Notes: generated by a model from the sequence alone, not told the origin. Counted from the first letter of the stretch, positions 14,195 through 23,522 are shown. The stretch: DNA of 40,215 nucleotides from Lentzea flava (GCF_014648475.1 NZ_BMRE01000064.1:1-40215); one strand, 5' to 3'. Translations and numbers: made by a program.

Positions 14195-14797
14195 TCATCC
14201 GGTTTCCCGCAGCAGCGGTGCGTCAACCCGTCGCAGCGGCCTCGGGGGTTTCGTCACATAGGGCCTAATGAGACGCGTCAGGGCCAGACCAGGCGCGATG
14301 AGCGGCACGACGGCGGTCAGCACGGCGGCTGTGATGCCCGCTCGCATCACGTCCTTGGGCATGACGGCGACGCGGTCGACGACGAAGGCACGACGCCCGG
14401 TCAGCGACACGGCCGCGAGGACGACCAGGAACACGACCATGCTGAGCATCGCTCGTTGCACCGCGTGCTCGTATCCGGCTGCTTCTCCCGCGATCAGCAC
14501 CGCGAACCACCCGGCGAGCGCGGGCAGCTGACCCTGTTCGGTCGTGGCCGCCCAGCTCAGCCCGCCGAGTGTGGCGAGCCACCCGAGCACGCCTCTGCGC
14601 TCCTGCGCCCACAGGGATGCCGCGTCGAGGGGAATACCGGTCCAGTCGAGTACGCCGAGCGGAGTGAGCGGGGTGTCGGCGAGTTGGCCGAGCACCCAGG
14701 CGAGCGTCCACGCCGACAGCGGCACCGCGAGGACGAGTTGCCACCGAGGCCTGCGCACCACGCAACGGGCGAGCCGGACGATCTCCGCACGCGTCAT
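14195..14797 (-). CDS. Multi-pass membrane protein of unknown function
   Basis: A 200-aa protein with hydrophobic segments at about residues 21-38, 70-85, 92-104, 117-132 and 150-172, and a basic C-terminus (RPYVTKPPRPLRR). The ATG at 14797 has GGTGGGGG 3-4 bases upstream. It is the first gene of a two-gene minus-strand unit with the 72-aa membrane protein. It is divergent from the MarR gene at 14933, separated by 135 bases. I do not recognise a family. Confidence 0.75.
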   Translation of the reverse strand: MTRAEIVRLARCVVRRPRWQLVLAVPLSAWTLAWVLGQLADTPLTPLGVLDWTGIPLDAASLWAQERRGVLGWLATLGGLSWAATTEQGQLPALAGWFAVLIAGEAAGYEHAVQRAMLSMVVFLVVLAAVSLTGRRAFVVDRVAVMPKDVMRAGITAAVLTAVVPLIAPGLALTRLIRPYVTKPPRPLRRVDAPLLRETG

Positions 14798-14920
14798 ACC
14801 CCCACCTTGCCGCTTCCAGGTGGTTTGCGGAGAAACGTCACCCCAACGCTCACCCGCACGGACCCTCTCCGAGTGGGTTGATCACGTAGCGCAATCCACG
14901 ATCGGGGGACAGATCTTTTC

Positions 14921-14926
14921 TATGCT
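14921..14926 (+). promoter_or_regulatory. -10 hexamer upstream of marR-like gene
   Basis: TATGCT ends 6 bases before the ATG at 14933, giving a leaderless or near-leaderless transcript. GAGGA also lies in the spacer, so a very short leadered mRNA is possible. Confidence 0.5.
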
Positions 14927-14932
14927 GAGGAC

Positions 14933-15361
14933 ATGAGCATTGATCAGCTTCTGCATCTTCCCAGCTACCTGATGCTCGGGCTGGTCAGGGAAGCCCGCAG
15001 GCTCGCACGGGGCGACCTGCGGGGGCCGCACGTCACGGTGCTGGCGTTCCTGGCCGAGCAGGAGGCGGTGGCGCAGAAGCGGATCAGCGACAGGGTGCGG
15101 ATGGACGCGAGCGACCTGGTGGCGGTGCTCGACGATCTCGAAAAACGAGGATTCGCCCTGCGCAGACGGGACGAGCGGGACCGGCGGAGGTTCGCCGTGT
15201 CGATCACCGAGGCGGGCAGACGGGCGTTGCGCGAGCGCCTGGAGAAGGCTCGGGCGCACGACGAGGAGCTGCTGGCGCCGTTGACGTCGGACGAACGCGA
15301 CGAGTTGACCACACTGCTGCGGAAGGCGTACCTGCATCACGCCGATTTGCGTGTAGATTAG
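14933..15361 (+). CDS. MarR family winged-helix regulator
   Basis: A 142-aa regulator with the MarR layout: an N-terminal dimer helix, a winged helix with AQKRISDRVRMDASDLVAVLDDLEKRG, the wing FALRRRDERDRRRFAVSITEAG (DxRDxR pattern), and a C-terminal dimerisation helix ending in DELTTLLRKAYLH. It lies 90 bases upstream of the HelD-like helicase in the same direction, so it may regulate the helicase-NACHT set, although that set has its own -10-like hexamer (15430-15435). Ligand and targets unknown. Confidence 0.88.
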   Translation: MSIDQLLHLPSYLMLGLVREARRLARGDLRGPHVTVLAFLAEQEAVAQKRISDRVRMDASDLVAVLDDLEKRGFALRRRDERDRRRFAVSITEAGRRALRERLEKARAHDEELLAPLTSDERDELTTLLRKAYLHHADLRVD

Positions 15362-15429
15362 ACAGTCTGCGCTCGCACGACCGGGGTGCGGGCAGGAATA
15401 AGTGACGCAGGATTAAACCTGACGTCGCA

Positions 15430-15435
15430 TAGTAT
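15430..15435 (+). promoter_or_regulatory. -10-like hexamer upstream of the helicase-NACHT genes
   Basis: TAGTAT, 16 bases before the TTG start of the helicase gene, would give a leader of about 10 bases that includes GAGG. No -35 match is evident. Confidence 0.35.
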
Positions 15436-15451
15436 CGAGAAATGAGGCAAG

Positions 15452-17719
15452 TTGTCAAGCCCCTCCGATGACCTCCGGCTCGCCGAAATGGAGCCGGAGC
15501 AGGAATACGTGGCCATGTTGTACGGCCGGCTCGACGACCTCCGCGAACAGACGTCGAAACGACTCGCACAATCGTTGCGACAAACTGGCGGCACGCACCA
15601 GATGCGGTCCGAGCGCGACACCTCGGTCGCGATGTACACAGATCAATTGGCTCAGTACAGCGCGGTGGAGAACGGCCTCGCGTTCGGCCGGCTCGATTTC
15701 CACAACGGAGACCGCTTCTACATCGGACGAATCGGTCTCTTCGACGAGGACAAGGAATACGAGCCGCTGCTGATGGACTGGCGGGCGCCCGCCGCCAGGC
15801 CGTTCTACCTCGCGACCGCGGCCTCTCCCGACGGCGTGCGGCGGCGCCGGCACCTGCGCACCCGCTCGCGCAAGGTCATCGGCCTCGACGACGAGGTCCT
15901 CGACATCAACTCGGCCGACGTGTCCCGCAGCGAGACGCTGACCGGCGAGGCGACGCTGCTGGCCGCGCTGAACGAGTCGCGCACCGGCCAGATGAGCGAC
16001 ATCGTCGCGACGATCCAGGCCGAGCAGGACGTCATCATCCGGTCCGAGCTGAACGGCGTCGTCGTCGTGCAGGGCGGACCCGGCACCGGCAAGACCGCGG
16101 TGGCCCTGCACCGCGCCGCGTACCTGCTCTACACCCACCGTCGTCAGCTGGCGAAACGCGGTGTGCTGGTCGTCGGACCGAACACCACGTTCCTGCGCTA
16201 CATCAGCCAGGTCCTGCCGTCGCTGGGTGAGACGGGTGTCCTGCTGTCGACGGTCGGCGAGCTGTACCCAGGTCTGACGGCGACCGGCAAGGAGTCGCCG
16301 GAGGTCGCGGCCGTCAAGGGCCGCATCCAGATGGCCGACGTGATCGCCGCGGCCGTGCGGGACCGGCAGGAAGCGCCCGCGTTCGTCGACATCCGCTTCG
16401 ACAACGACGTGCTGCGCCTCGACCGCCGCGCGATCTCCGACGCGCGGGGCAGGGCGCGCCGGACCCGCCGCCCGCACAACGAGGCCCGCCGCACGTTCGC
16501 CCGCGAGATCATCTCGACGCTGGCCTCGATGGTGGCTTCCCGCCTCGGCGGACACCTGCTGGACAAGGCGGACATGGACGACATCCGCCGCGAGCTCCGC
16601 GAGTCCGACGAGGTGCAGGCCGCGATCTCGTCGCTGTGGCCGGTGCTGACGCCGTTCTCGCTGCTCTCCGAGCTGTACGCGAACCCGAAGCGCCGCAACC
16701 GCGCGATGTCGAAGTTCACGCGCGAGGAACGCGACCTGCTGCACCGCACGACGGACGACTGGACCCCGGCGGACGTGCCGTTGCTGGACGAGGCCGCGGA
16801 ACTGCTGGGCGAGGACGACACGGAGGCCAAGGCCCGCGCCGAACGCCAGCGCCGCCAGGCCATCGAGTACGCCCAGGGCGTTCTCGACATCCTCGACCTC
16901 GAGGACGACGCGGACCCCGAGATCCTGATGGCCACGGACCTGATGGACGCCTACCGCCTGGCCGAACGCCACGGCGTCGACCGCTACGAGACCGCGGCGG
17001 AACGTGCCGCCGCCGACCGCACGTGGACGTTCGGCCACATCATCGTCGACGAGGCGCAGGAGCTGTCGGCGATGGCGTGGCGCACGTTGATGCGCCGCTG
17101 CCCCAGCAAGTCCATGACGGTCGTGGGCGACATCGCGCAGACCGGTGACATCGGTGGCGCGACCTCGTGGGACACCGTGCTGTCCCCGTACGTGCAGAAC
17201 CGCTGGCGCCTCACCGAGCTCACCGTCAACTACCGCACCCCGGCCGAGATCATGGAGGTGGCGGCCGACGTCCTGGCGTCCGTGGACTCCTCGCTGGTGC
17301 CGCCGACGTCGGTGCGCGAAACCGGTGTGCCGCCGTGGGTTTCCGCCGTGTCGTCGTTTGCCTCGGAGGTGCCCGCGCTGATCGCGGGTGAGGTCGCCGC
17401 CGTGGGTGACGGCAAGATCGCGGTGATCGTGCCCGCCGCCCTGCTGGAGCCGGTCGGTTCCGCCGTGGTGGCGGAGGTGCCGGGGTCGTCGATGGGCAAC
17501 GATCTCGAGGAGGCCCAGGTCGTGGTGCTCGGCGTGACCGACGCCAAGGGCCTGGAGTTCGACTCGGTCGTCGTCGTCGACCCGGCCGGAATCCTGGAGG
17601 AGTCGCCGCGCGGCGCGTCGGATCTGTACGTCGCGCTGACCCGCGCCACGCAACGACTCGGCGTCGTGCACACCGGAACGCTGCCCGATGTGCTATCCCG
17701 GCTGAAGGACGTTTCGTAG
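15452..17719 (+). CDS. HelD-like superfamily 1 helicase (RNA polymerase-recycling type)
   Basis: A 755-aa UvrD/Rep-like ATPase. It has an N-terminal antiparallel coiled coil (about residues 15-75), the GRLDF and DWRAPAARPFY segment typical of HelD proteins, Walker A GGPGTGKT (208-215), DEAQ in HIIVDEAQELSAM (near 533), NYRTPAEIM, and late motifs TDAKGLEFDSVVVVD (near 700) and YVALTRATQRLGVVH. HelD proteins release stalled RNA polymerase from DNA; some actinobacterial forms (HelR) also displace rifamycins. Which subtype this is cannot be decided by eye. The start is TTG at 15452 with GAGG at 15444-15447; an ATG at 15488 is less likely. The NACHT gene follows after 19 bases with its own ribosome binding site, so they are probably one operon. 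Confidence 0.88.
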   Translation: MSSPSDDLRLAEMEPEQEYVAMLYGRLDDLREQTSKRLAQSLRQTGGTHQMRSERDTSVAMYTDQLAQYSAVENGLAFGRLDFHNGDRFYIGRIGLFDEDKEYEPLLMDWRAPAARPFYLATAASPDGVRRRRHLRTRSRKVIGLDDEVLDINSADVSRSETLTGEATLLAALNESRTGQMSDIVATIQAEQDVIIRSELNGVVVVQGGPGTGKTAVALHRAAYLLYTHRRQLAKRGVLVVGPNTTFLRYISQVLPSLGETGVLLSTVGELYPGLTATGKESPEVAAVKGRIQMADVIAAAVRDRQEAPAFVDIRFDNDVLRLDRRAISDARGRARRTRRPHNEARRTFAREIISTLASMVASRLGGHLLDKADMDDIRRELRESDEVQAAISSLWPVLTPFSLLSELYANPKRRNRAMSKFTREERDLLHRTTDDWTPADVPLLDEAAELLGEDDTEAKARAERQRRQAIEYAQGVLDILDLEDDADPEILMATDLMDAYRLAERHGVDRYETAAERAAADRTWTFGHIIVDEAQELSAMAWRTLMRRCPSKSMTVVGDIAQTGDIGGATSWDTVLSPYVQNRWRLTELTVNYRTPAEIMEVAADVLASVDSSLVPPTSVRETGVPPWVSAVSSFASEVPALIAGEVAAVGDGKIAVIVPAALLEPVGSAVVAEVPGSSMGNDLEEAQVVVLGVTDAKGLEFDSVVVVDPAGILEESPRGASDLYVALTRATQRLGVVHTGTLPDVLSRLKDVS

Positions 17720-17738
17720 CGAACGGTGGAGGCCTGGG

Positions 17739-20306
17739 GTGGCGAACCTGGACGCGGCGGTCGGCCGCATCGTCGTGTCCGTCAGCAACCAGCTCGCCCC
17801 CAGGCTCTCCCAGCTGATCCCTCCCCCGCCGCCGGACGTCGACCCGGTGTTGCTGTCCTACCTGGAATCGCCGGACTTCGCCGAGGTCGCCCGTCAGGTC
17901 GTGCTGTGGCGCGCGATGCGGGGCTCGCTCGACGCCGGCCTGTCCGCCGACCTGCGCGAGCAGATCGTGCAGGGCCTGCGCCTGTCCGGTGCGTCGGCTG
18001 ATCCGAAGGCGGTGCTGGAGGCATTGGCGTCCCCGGAACCGTTGCGGACAGGCGATCTCGACACCCCGACGGCGGTCGGCGTCGCTCATCTGGCCAGTGC
18101 CGTCAAGAACAACACCCTCGTCCTGCGCCGCGCGCCGTCACTGGCGGACTTCCACTCCTACGCCGCCCAGCTGCGCTCTCGCATCGCCGCGATGCACGGC
18201 GAGATGCGATTACCGCACATCGGGGTCAGCCGCTCCGTGCCGTACGACGAGCTGTACGTGCGGCCGACGCTGTCGCCGGACATCGCCGTCTCGTCGCTGA
18301 CCGCCCCCGGCCGCCGCACCGTGCTGCTCGGCGACCCCGGCGCCGGAAAGTCCACGCTGGCGGGAAAACTCACGCACGACATCGCGCTCGACGCCGAGGA
18401 GCGCGTCCCGTTCCTGTTGGTGCTGCGGGACTTCACCGCCTCGTTCCGCGAGGGCGGCCGCGAACTGCTGAAGTACTTCGAGCACATCTGCAACGACCCG
18501 TACAACCTCCCTCCCCCGCGCGACGCCGTGGAATACCTGCTGCGCAACGGCCGCGCCGTCGTGGTGCTCGACGGCCTCGACGAACTGGTGCAGCCCGAAC
18601 TGCGCCGCCGCGTCGTCCGCCTGGTCGAGGGCTTCGCCCACCAGTACCCGCTGACTCCCATCGTCGTGACGGCCCGCAAGGTCGGCTACCTGGAAGCACC
18701 GCTGAGCGAGTCGCTCTTCACCGTCGGCACGGTCGACGACTTCAACCCCGGCCAGGTGGCCGACTACGCGGCCCGCTGGTTCGCCCTGGACGCCGCCACT
18801 CCCGCCCACCAACGCGCCCGGCTCGCCGACGCGTTCCTCAGCGAGAGCACGGAAATCGAGGAACTGCGCCGCAACCCGCTGCTGCTGGCCCTGTTGTGCG
18901 CCATGTACTCCAGCGAGCACTACCTGCCGCGCAACCTCGCCCAGGTGTACGAGCGTTGCGCCGTCATGCTCTTCGACCGCTGGGACTCCATGCGCGGCAT
19001 AGCGTTGCCCGTGCAGTTCCAGGGCCGCCTGCGCGCCGCCGTCCAACACCTCGCGTGGTACCTCTTCGACGGCCCGGAACCCGGCGCCGCCCTGCCGCGC
19101 AGCCGAATCGTGCGGCTGCTCACCAACTACCTGGTGACCAAGTCCTTCGACCCGGACGAGGCCGAGGGCGCCGCCGAACGCTTCACCGAGTTCTGCACGG
19201 GCCGCGCCTGGATCCTCACCGACGTGGGCGCCACCGCGAGCGAACCTCTCTTCGGCTTCACCCACCGCACGTTCATGGAGTACTTCGCGGCCGAACACCT
19301 GGTCCGTAAACACACCACCTCGACTGCGCTGTGGAACGCGTTGCGCTCCCACGTCTCGGAAGGCGCCTGGGACGTCGTCTCACGCGTCGCCCTGCAACTG
19401 CACGACCGCAACGTCGACGACGGCGCCGACGAGGTCCTCGCGCTGGCGATCCGCGACAACAGACTGGAGTTCGCCGCTCGGTGCCTCAGCCACCTGACAC
19501 CGCGCCCGGAAATCGTCCGGGGCATCACGATGCTCGCTCTCCGCCGAGCCGCGGCGATCCCCCTCGACGAACGGATCTTCTACCGCCCCGAGGTGGACGA
19601 TCCGCTGTTCTTGTGCCTGCTGGAGAGATTGCCCGCGAACAGCGCCACGATCCACCGCGCGTTGGCCGAAGACGCCGCGCGGCTCTACGACGAGCAGAAC
19701 CCCAACATCTCCGGTCTCCTGCGGGGCCTGCTCGGATTCGTCCCCCTCGACACCGAGCTGGAGTCGGCGCTGCGCGACGTCTACTGGGAGAAGGACCTGC
19801 GCCCCCTGCCGAGGCCCTGGCTGCCCACAGTGGACGGTCTCGCCGAACTCACCACGCTGGTGGTGGAGCTGGGTCCTCGGGCGCTGTTCGAGGACTACCT
19901 CTTTCTCGGCGTGGTCGCGTCGTCGCCCGCGCGGGTTCTGTTGTCGTCGGAGAGAACCCCGATCATCGACCGGGACGCGGCCCGCCGCCTGGCCACGCAG
20001 ATCGCCAGTTCGAAGCGGCGATGGATCGCCTACGAGAGCTGGTTCGACAACCGCCGGCTGAAGCCCTCGATCAAGCTGACACCACGCGAGGAGCTGTGTC
20101 CTGACCTGGTGTTCCTGTTGTGCCTGCCCTATCTCGAAGCGCACGTCGACTTCGAGCAGGAGCTTCCCTTCAGGCTCCCACCGCACCTGCGGGACTTCGC
20201 CCACAGCCGGGGCAACCACCCCTGGAAGCCCCCGGAGGGCATGTCGGAGGCCGTGGCCGACCTGCTGATCGCCTGGACCACCAGGGACTTCAACGTCTTC
20301 GAATAG
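17739..20306 (+). CDS. NACHT-domain STAND NTPase (bacterial NLR-like), copy 1
   Basis: An 855-aa protein. Residues 1-185 are helical and resemble the NACHT N-terminal helical (NNH) modules of actinobacterial NLR-like proteins (YLESPDFAEVARQVVLWRAM). The NACHT NTPase follows: Walker A GDPGAGKS (198-205), Walker B VVVLDGLDEL (274-283), sensor TARK (311-314), a winged-helix region with NPLLLALLCAMYSS, and the FGFTHRTFMEYFAAEHLV signature near residue 510. The C-terminal ~330 residues are helical and probably the sensor. STAND proteins oligomerise on ligand binding; related bNACHT proteins protect against phage. No toxic effector domain is recognisable. GTG start with GGAGG 7 bases upstream. It is paralogous to the next gene, which starts 9 bases after its stop. 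Confidence 0.88.
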   Translation: MANLDAAVGRIVVSVSNQLAPRLSQLIPPPPPDVDPVLLSYLESPDFAEVARQVVLWRAMRGSLDAGLSADLREQIVQGLRLSGASADPKAVLEALASPEPLRTGDLDTPTAVGVAHLASAVKNNTLVLRRAPSLADFHSYAAQLRSRIAAMHGEMRLPHIGVSRSVPYDELYVRPTLSPDIAVSSLTAPGRRTVLLGDPGAGKSTLAGKLTHDIALDAEERVPFLLVLRDFTASFREGGRELLKYFEHICNDPYNLPPPRDAVEYLLRNGRAVVVLDGLDELVQPELRRRVVRLVEGFAHQYPLTPIVVTARKVGYLEAPLSESLFTVGTVDDFNPGQVADYAARWFALDAATPAHQRARLADAFLSESTEIEELRRNPLLLALLCAMYSSEHYLPRNLAQVYERCAVMLFDRWDSMRGIALPVQFQGRLRAAVQHLAWYLFDGPEPGAALPRSRIVRLLTNYLVTKSFDPDEAEGAAERFTEFCTGRAWILTDVGATASEPLFGFTHRTFMEYFAAEHLVRKHTTSTALWNALRSHVSEGAWDVVSRVALQLHDRNVDDGADEVLALAIRDNRLEFAARCLSHLTPRPEIVRGITMLALRRAAAIPLDERIFYRPEVDDPLFLCLLERLPANSATIHRALAEDAARLYDEQNPNISGLLRGLLGFVPLDTELESALRDVYWEKDLRPLPRPWLPTVDGLAELTTLVVELGPRALFEDYLFLGVVASSPARVLLSSERTPIIDRDAARRLATQIASSKRRWIAYESWFDNRRLKPSIKLTPREELCPDLVFLLCLPYLEAHVDFEQELPFRLPPHLRDFAHSRGNHPWKPPEGMSEAVADLLIAWTTRDFNVFE

Positions 20307-20315
20307 GAGCTCTCG

Positions 20316-22895
20316 TTGCACAGCATCGAGTCGGCGGTCATCCGGGTCGTCGCCGAGGTGAACGAACAACTGGCACCCTGGTCGGCCGAGAAGGCGGAGT
20401 TCAGGCAGGCGCCCGCCAAAACCGCGGCGACCGAAGACCTTTTGAACTATTCCAGCCGCGATGACGTGGAGGCGTTGGAGGTTTACTTGGGCTCTCCCGA
20501 CTTTGCCACCGTGGTCGCACAGCACCGCGTGGCCCACATCGGCGGCAATGCCGCGAAAGACCAGCTGAACCACGGGCTTCGGCTCGCCGGGCTGTCGGAC
20601 GACCTGCTGGGACGCGCCACCGAGGTGGTGTACGACGTGATGGTCGCCGCCAGCACCCCCGTGTCCATGCAGTTGAACGCATTGAGCTCCACGTTCATCA
20701 TAGAGGACCTGTACTCCGCGGCCGTGAGCAACGGCGCCATGCTCAAGCGGCTCAAGTCCACCGCACGCATCCACGCCTTCGCCGCACGCCTCCGCGATCA
20801 GGTCGTGGCGCTGCACAACAGAATCCGCCTGCCGCACGTCGGCGTCAGCAGGTCCGTCCGGTACGACCAGCTCTACGTCGAACCCACGCTGACCTCGTCA
20901 TCCGACATCGAGCTCGACACTCCCGGCGGGCGGGTCGTGGTGCTCGGCGACCCCGGCGCAGGCAAGTCGACCCTGGCGGCGAAGTTCGCACACGACATCG
21001 CGTCCGACGGCTCACGCAGGGTGCCGTTCCTCCTGGTGTTGAGGGAGTTCACCGCCTCGTTCGACGCGGGCGGTCGCGATCTGCTGGATTACCTGGAAAA
21101 GCTGTGCCAGGCGCCGTACAACGTCAAGCCTGTGCCTGACGGCGTCGAGTACCTGCTGCGCAGCGGCCGAGCCGTGGTAATCCTCGACGGCTTGGACGAG
21201 TTGGTGCAGACCGAGCTGCGACGGCGGGTTGTGGCGCTGGTGGAGGGGTTCGCGCACCTGTATCCGCTGGTGCCGATCCTGGTCACCGCACGGAAGATCG
21301 GCTACGAGGAAGCGCCGCTGAGCACCGACCTCTTCACCACGAGCCACATCGCGGAGTTCAGCGAACACCAGGTCTCCGACTACGCCACTCGGTGGTTCGA
21401 GCTGGACGAAGCCACCTCTCCTGCCGAACGCGAACGGCTGGCGGGCTCCTTCCTGGAGGACAGCGAGCAGATCCCGGAGCTGCGCAGCAACCCCTTGTTG
21501 CTCGCCCTGTTGTGCGCGATGTACTCCAGCGACCGGTACCTGCCGCGCAATCTCGCCCAGGTGTACGAACGGTGTGCGCTGATGCTGTTCGAGCAGTGGG
21601 ACTCCAGGCGCGGCATTCCGTTGCCGATGCGGTTCCACGGCCGGTTGCGAGGCGCGGTGCAACACCTCGCGTGGCGGATGCTCAACACGAAGGAGTCCGG
21701 CAAGGCGCTGTCCCGCACGAGGATCATCAACGTCCTCACCCAGTACCTGGACTCGAAACTCGACGACCACGACGAGTCACTGGCGATGGCACAGGAGTTC
21801 CTCGCGTTCTGCACCGGCCGCGCGTGGATCCTGAGCGATGTCGGCGCGACCACGTCCGAGCCGCAGTTCGGCTTCACGCACCGCACTTTCCTGGAGTACT
21901 TCGCCGCCGAGCACCTGGTCCGAACACACCGCAACGCCGCAGACTTGTGGGCGGTGCTCCGGCCGAACATCGGCCAATGGGACGTCGTCGCTCAGATCGC
22001 CCTCCAGCTCTACGACCGCAACGTCGAGGGCGGAGTGGACGAACTGCTGAGCGAGGCGGTCAACAACGACGGCCTGGCGTTCGCCGCGCGAGCGCTGCAG
22101 TACGTACACCCCTCCACGCACATGGTTCGGACGATCGTCACAGCCGCGGTGGACAGGTCTGTGCTGTGCGATGTCGAGGATCGGCTCGAGGCCCGCGACC
22201 ACCTCGTCGAAGTCGACCTTCCATTGCACGAGTGCATGGGAAATCCACCTGGGGTGAACCGGGTTCTCATCGGCCGGATTGTCGTAGATCGTCTCGGTGA
22301 GCACGTGGAGCGTGACGAGCTCGGTGCTGCACTCCTGCACCCTTTTCTCCGCAGTCCGGAGACGGACGTTGAAGGCAGGCTGGTCGACCGGTACCGCGAA
22401 CGGCTCGCGACACTGTGGAAGAGTTCGCCTTGGGCGCCATCGATCTCTCTCGTGCTGAGTGGGCCAGGAGTCTTGACGGAGATCCTCGAGCGTTCCGGAC
22501 TGCGTCCCCTGTTCAGGAAGTACCGCTTCCACAACCGGTTGGTGAACGGAGTCGGCGTTGCGTTGCTTTTCGGCCATCCTGAGCTGGATCGGCCAGACCT
22601 CGTCGCGATCGCGATGAGCATGGTGCCGCTGCCGTGGGGCACCGAAACGGAGATCACGGACCACCTCCCCGGATGGGTCCTCGACGACGAGATGCCCATA
22701 GACGCTGTCCAGATGATGCTGGCGTTGCCAGCGCTGGAAGGCACAGGCACGAGCCGGGATCGGGCCTCGGAATGGCTCAACCAGGAGAACATCCCGCTTC
22801 CGGTGCGGGAGTTCCTCGTCCGGTGGATGCGCGGCGAGATCAGCGTGCTAGCGCCAGACCCAGAGCCGCGGCGCCGACACCTGCCGCCACACTGA
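20316..22895 (+). CDS. NACHT-domain STAND NTPase (bacterial NLR-like), copy 2
   Basis: An 859-aa paralog of the preceding protein. It keeps Walker A GDPGAGKSTLA, Walker B VVILDGLDELV, sensor TARK, NPLLLALLCAMYSS, LPRNLAQVYERCA and FGFTHRTFLEYFAAEHLVR in the same order. By eye the NTPase core is about 70% identical to copy 1, while the N-terminal helical module and especially the C-terminal third have diverged strongly. The start is TTG at 20316, preceded by TAGGAGC whose AGGAG overlaps the copy 1 stop codon. The 3' end overlaps the convergent crcB gene by 56 bases. Likely a sensor with a different ligand from copy 1; a defence role is inferred from the family. Confidence 0.87.
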   Translation: MHSIESAVIRVVAEVNEQLAPWSAEKAEFRQAPAKTAATEDLLNYSSRDDVEALEVYLGSPDFATVVAQHRVAHIGGNAAKDQLNHGLRLAGLSDDLLGRATEVVYDVMVAASTPVSMQLNALSSTFIIEDLYSAAVSNGAMLKRLKSTARIHAFAARLRDQVVALHNRIRLPHVGVSRSVRYDQLYVEPTLTSSSDIELDTPGGRVVVLGDPGAGKSTLAAKFAHDIASDGSRRVPFLLVLREFTASFDAGGRDLLDYLEKLCQAPYNVKPVPDGVEYLLRSGRAVVILDGLDELVQTELRRRVVALVEGFAHLYPLVPILVTARKIGYEEAPLSTDLFTTSHIAEFSEHQVSDYATRWFELDEATSPAERERLAGSFLEDSEQIPELRSNPLLLALLCAMYSSDRYLPRNLAQVYERCALMLFEQWDSRRGIPLPMRFHGRLRGAVQHLAWRMLNTKESGKALSRTRIINVLTQYLDSKLDDHDESLAMAQEFLAFCTGRAWILSDVGATTSEPQFGFTHRTFLEYFAAEHLVRTHRNAADLWAVLRPNIGQWDVVAQIALQLYDRNVEGGVDELLSEAVNNDGLAFAARALQYVHPSTHMVRTIVTAAVDRSVLCDVEDRLEARDHLVEVDLPLHECMGNPPGVNRVLIGRIVVDRLGEHVERDELGAALLHPFLRSPETDVEGRLVDRYRERLATLWKSSPWAPSISLVLSGPGVLTEILERSGLRPLFRKYRFHNRLVNGVGVALLFGHPELDRPDLVAIAMSMVPLPWGTETEITDHLPGWVLDDEMPIDAVQMMLALPALEGTGTSRDRASEWLNQENIPLPVREFLVRWMRGEISVLAPDPEPRRRHLPPH

Positions 22896-23178
22896 CCACG
22901 ACGTTCAGCAGTGCCAGGCGGTACCTCTCGCTCTCCAGCAGCTTCACCGTCTCGTAGCTGAACGTCGAGTAGGTGGTGAGCCCACCGCAGAACCCGACCC
23001 CGAGCAACGGCATCCACGACGTCCCGACCACAAACCCGATGAGGAAGCACCCGACGACGTTCACCGTCAAGGTGCCCCAGGGGAAGCCGGACCTGTGCCG
23101 CGCCTGCACGAACCGGTCCAGCAGGTACCGGCAGGGCGCCCCGAGCGCCGCGCCGAGAAACACCGCGAGCACGGTCAT
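22840..23178 (-). CDS. crcB: Fluoride channel subunit CrcB/Fluc
   Basis: A 112-aa four-helix membrane protein of the Fluc fluoride-exporter family. GAPCRYLLDR near the N-terminus, TLTVNVVGCFLIGFVVG and the signature GFCGGLTTYSTFSYE are characteristic. Two crcB genes in tandem is the usual arrangement for heterodimeric Fluc channels in Gram-positive bacteria. The ATG at 23178 overlaps the stop of the upstream crcB copy (ATGA at 23175-23178). Its 3' end overlaps NACHT copy 2 on the other strand by 56 bases. No crcB (fluoride) riboswitch is evident upstream. Confidence 0.9.
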   Translation of the reverse strand: MTVLAVFLGAALGAPCRYLLDRFVQARHRSGFPWGTLTVNVVGCFLIGFVVGTSWMPLLGVGFCGGLTTYSTFSYETVKLLESERYRLALLNVVVSVAAGVGAAALGLALAR

Positions 23179-23522
23179 CGCATCACCCGCAGCCCGACAA
23201 ACGCCGCCAGCACAGCACAAACCGGTGTGGCCGGCAGTGCCCACGACCACGACGCCGCGTAGGAGGAGAACGTCGTGAACCCGCCCAGCAGCCCGACACC
23301 GAAGAACGCCCGCACCAACGGCCGCGGCACCAGCCCCATCAACACACCGATGAGAAACGACCCCAGCACGTTGATGACGAACAGCCCCCAGGGGCCCGGC
23401 ACGAAGGTCGACAGCCCGTAGCGCGCGACGCCGCCGAGCCCGCCGCCCAGCGACACCAGTGCCACGAACGGCAGGTGCAGCCGGGCGCCCTGGGCGCGAA
23501 GCTCGTCAGTTGGGTTCGGCAA
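23175..23522 (-). CDS. crcB: Fluoride channel subunit CrcB/Fluc, second copy
   Basis: A 115-aa Fluc subunit with GGVARYGLSTFVPGPWG, FVINVLGSFLIGVLMG and GLLGGFTTFSSYAAS. The most likely start is the TTG at 23522, which gives the normal family length and has GGTGGAG 4 bases upstream; it lies inside the end of the marR gene (17-base overlap). A GTG about 18 codons downstream is a shorter alternative. It is translationally coupled to the other crcB and probably forms a heterodimer with it. Confidence 0.85.
   Translation of the reverse strand: MPNPTDELRAQGARLHLPFVALVSLGGGLGGVARYGLSTFVPGPWGLFVINVLGSFLIGVLMGLVPRPLVRAFFGVGLLGGFTTFSSYAASWSWALPATPVCAVLAAFVGLRVMR

Noticed and set aside
15444..15463. 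Rifamycin-associated element upstream of the HelD-like gene (GAGGCAAGTTGTCAAGCCCC)
   Set aside because: Only one half resembles the GGGGCTTG arm; the other arm is not its complement, and the sequence overlaps the start codon. Not enough to call the helicase a rifamycin-induced HelR.
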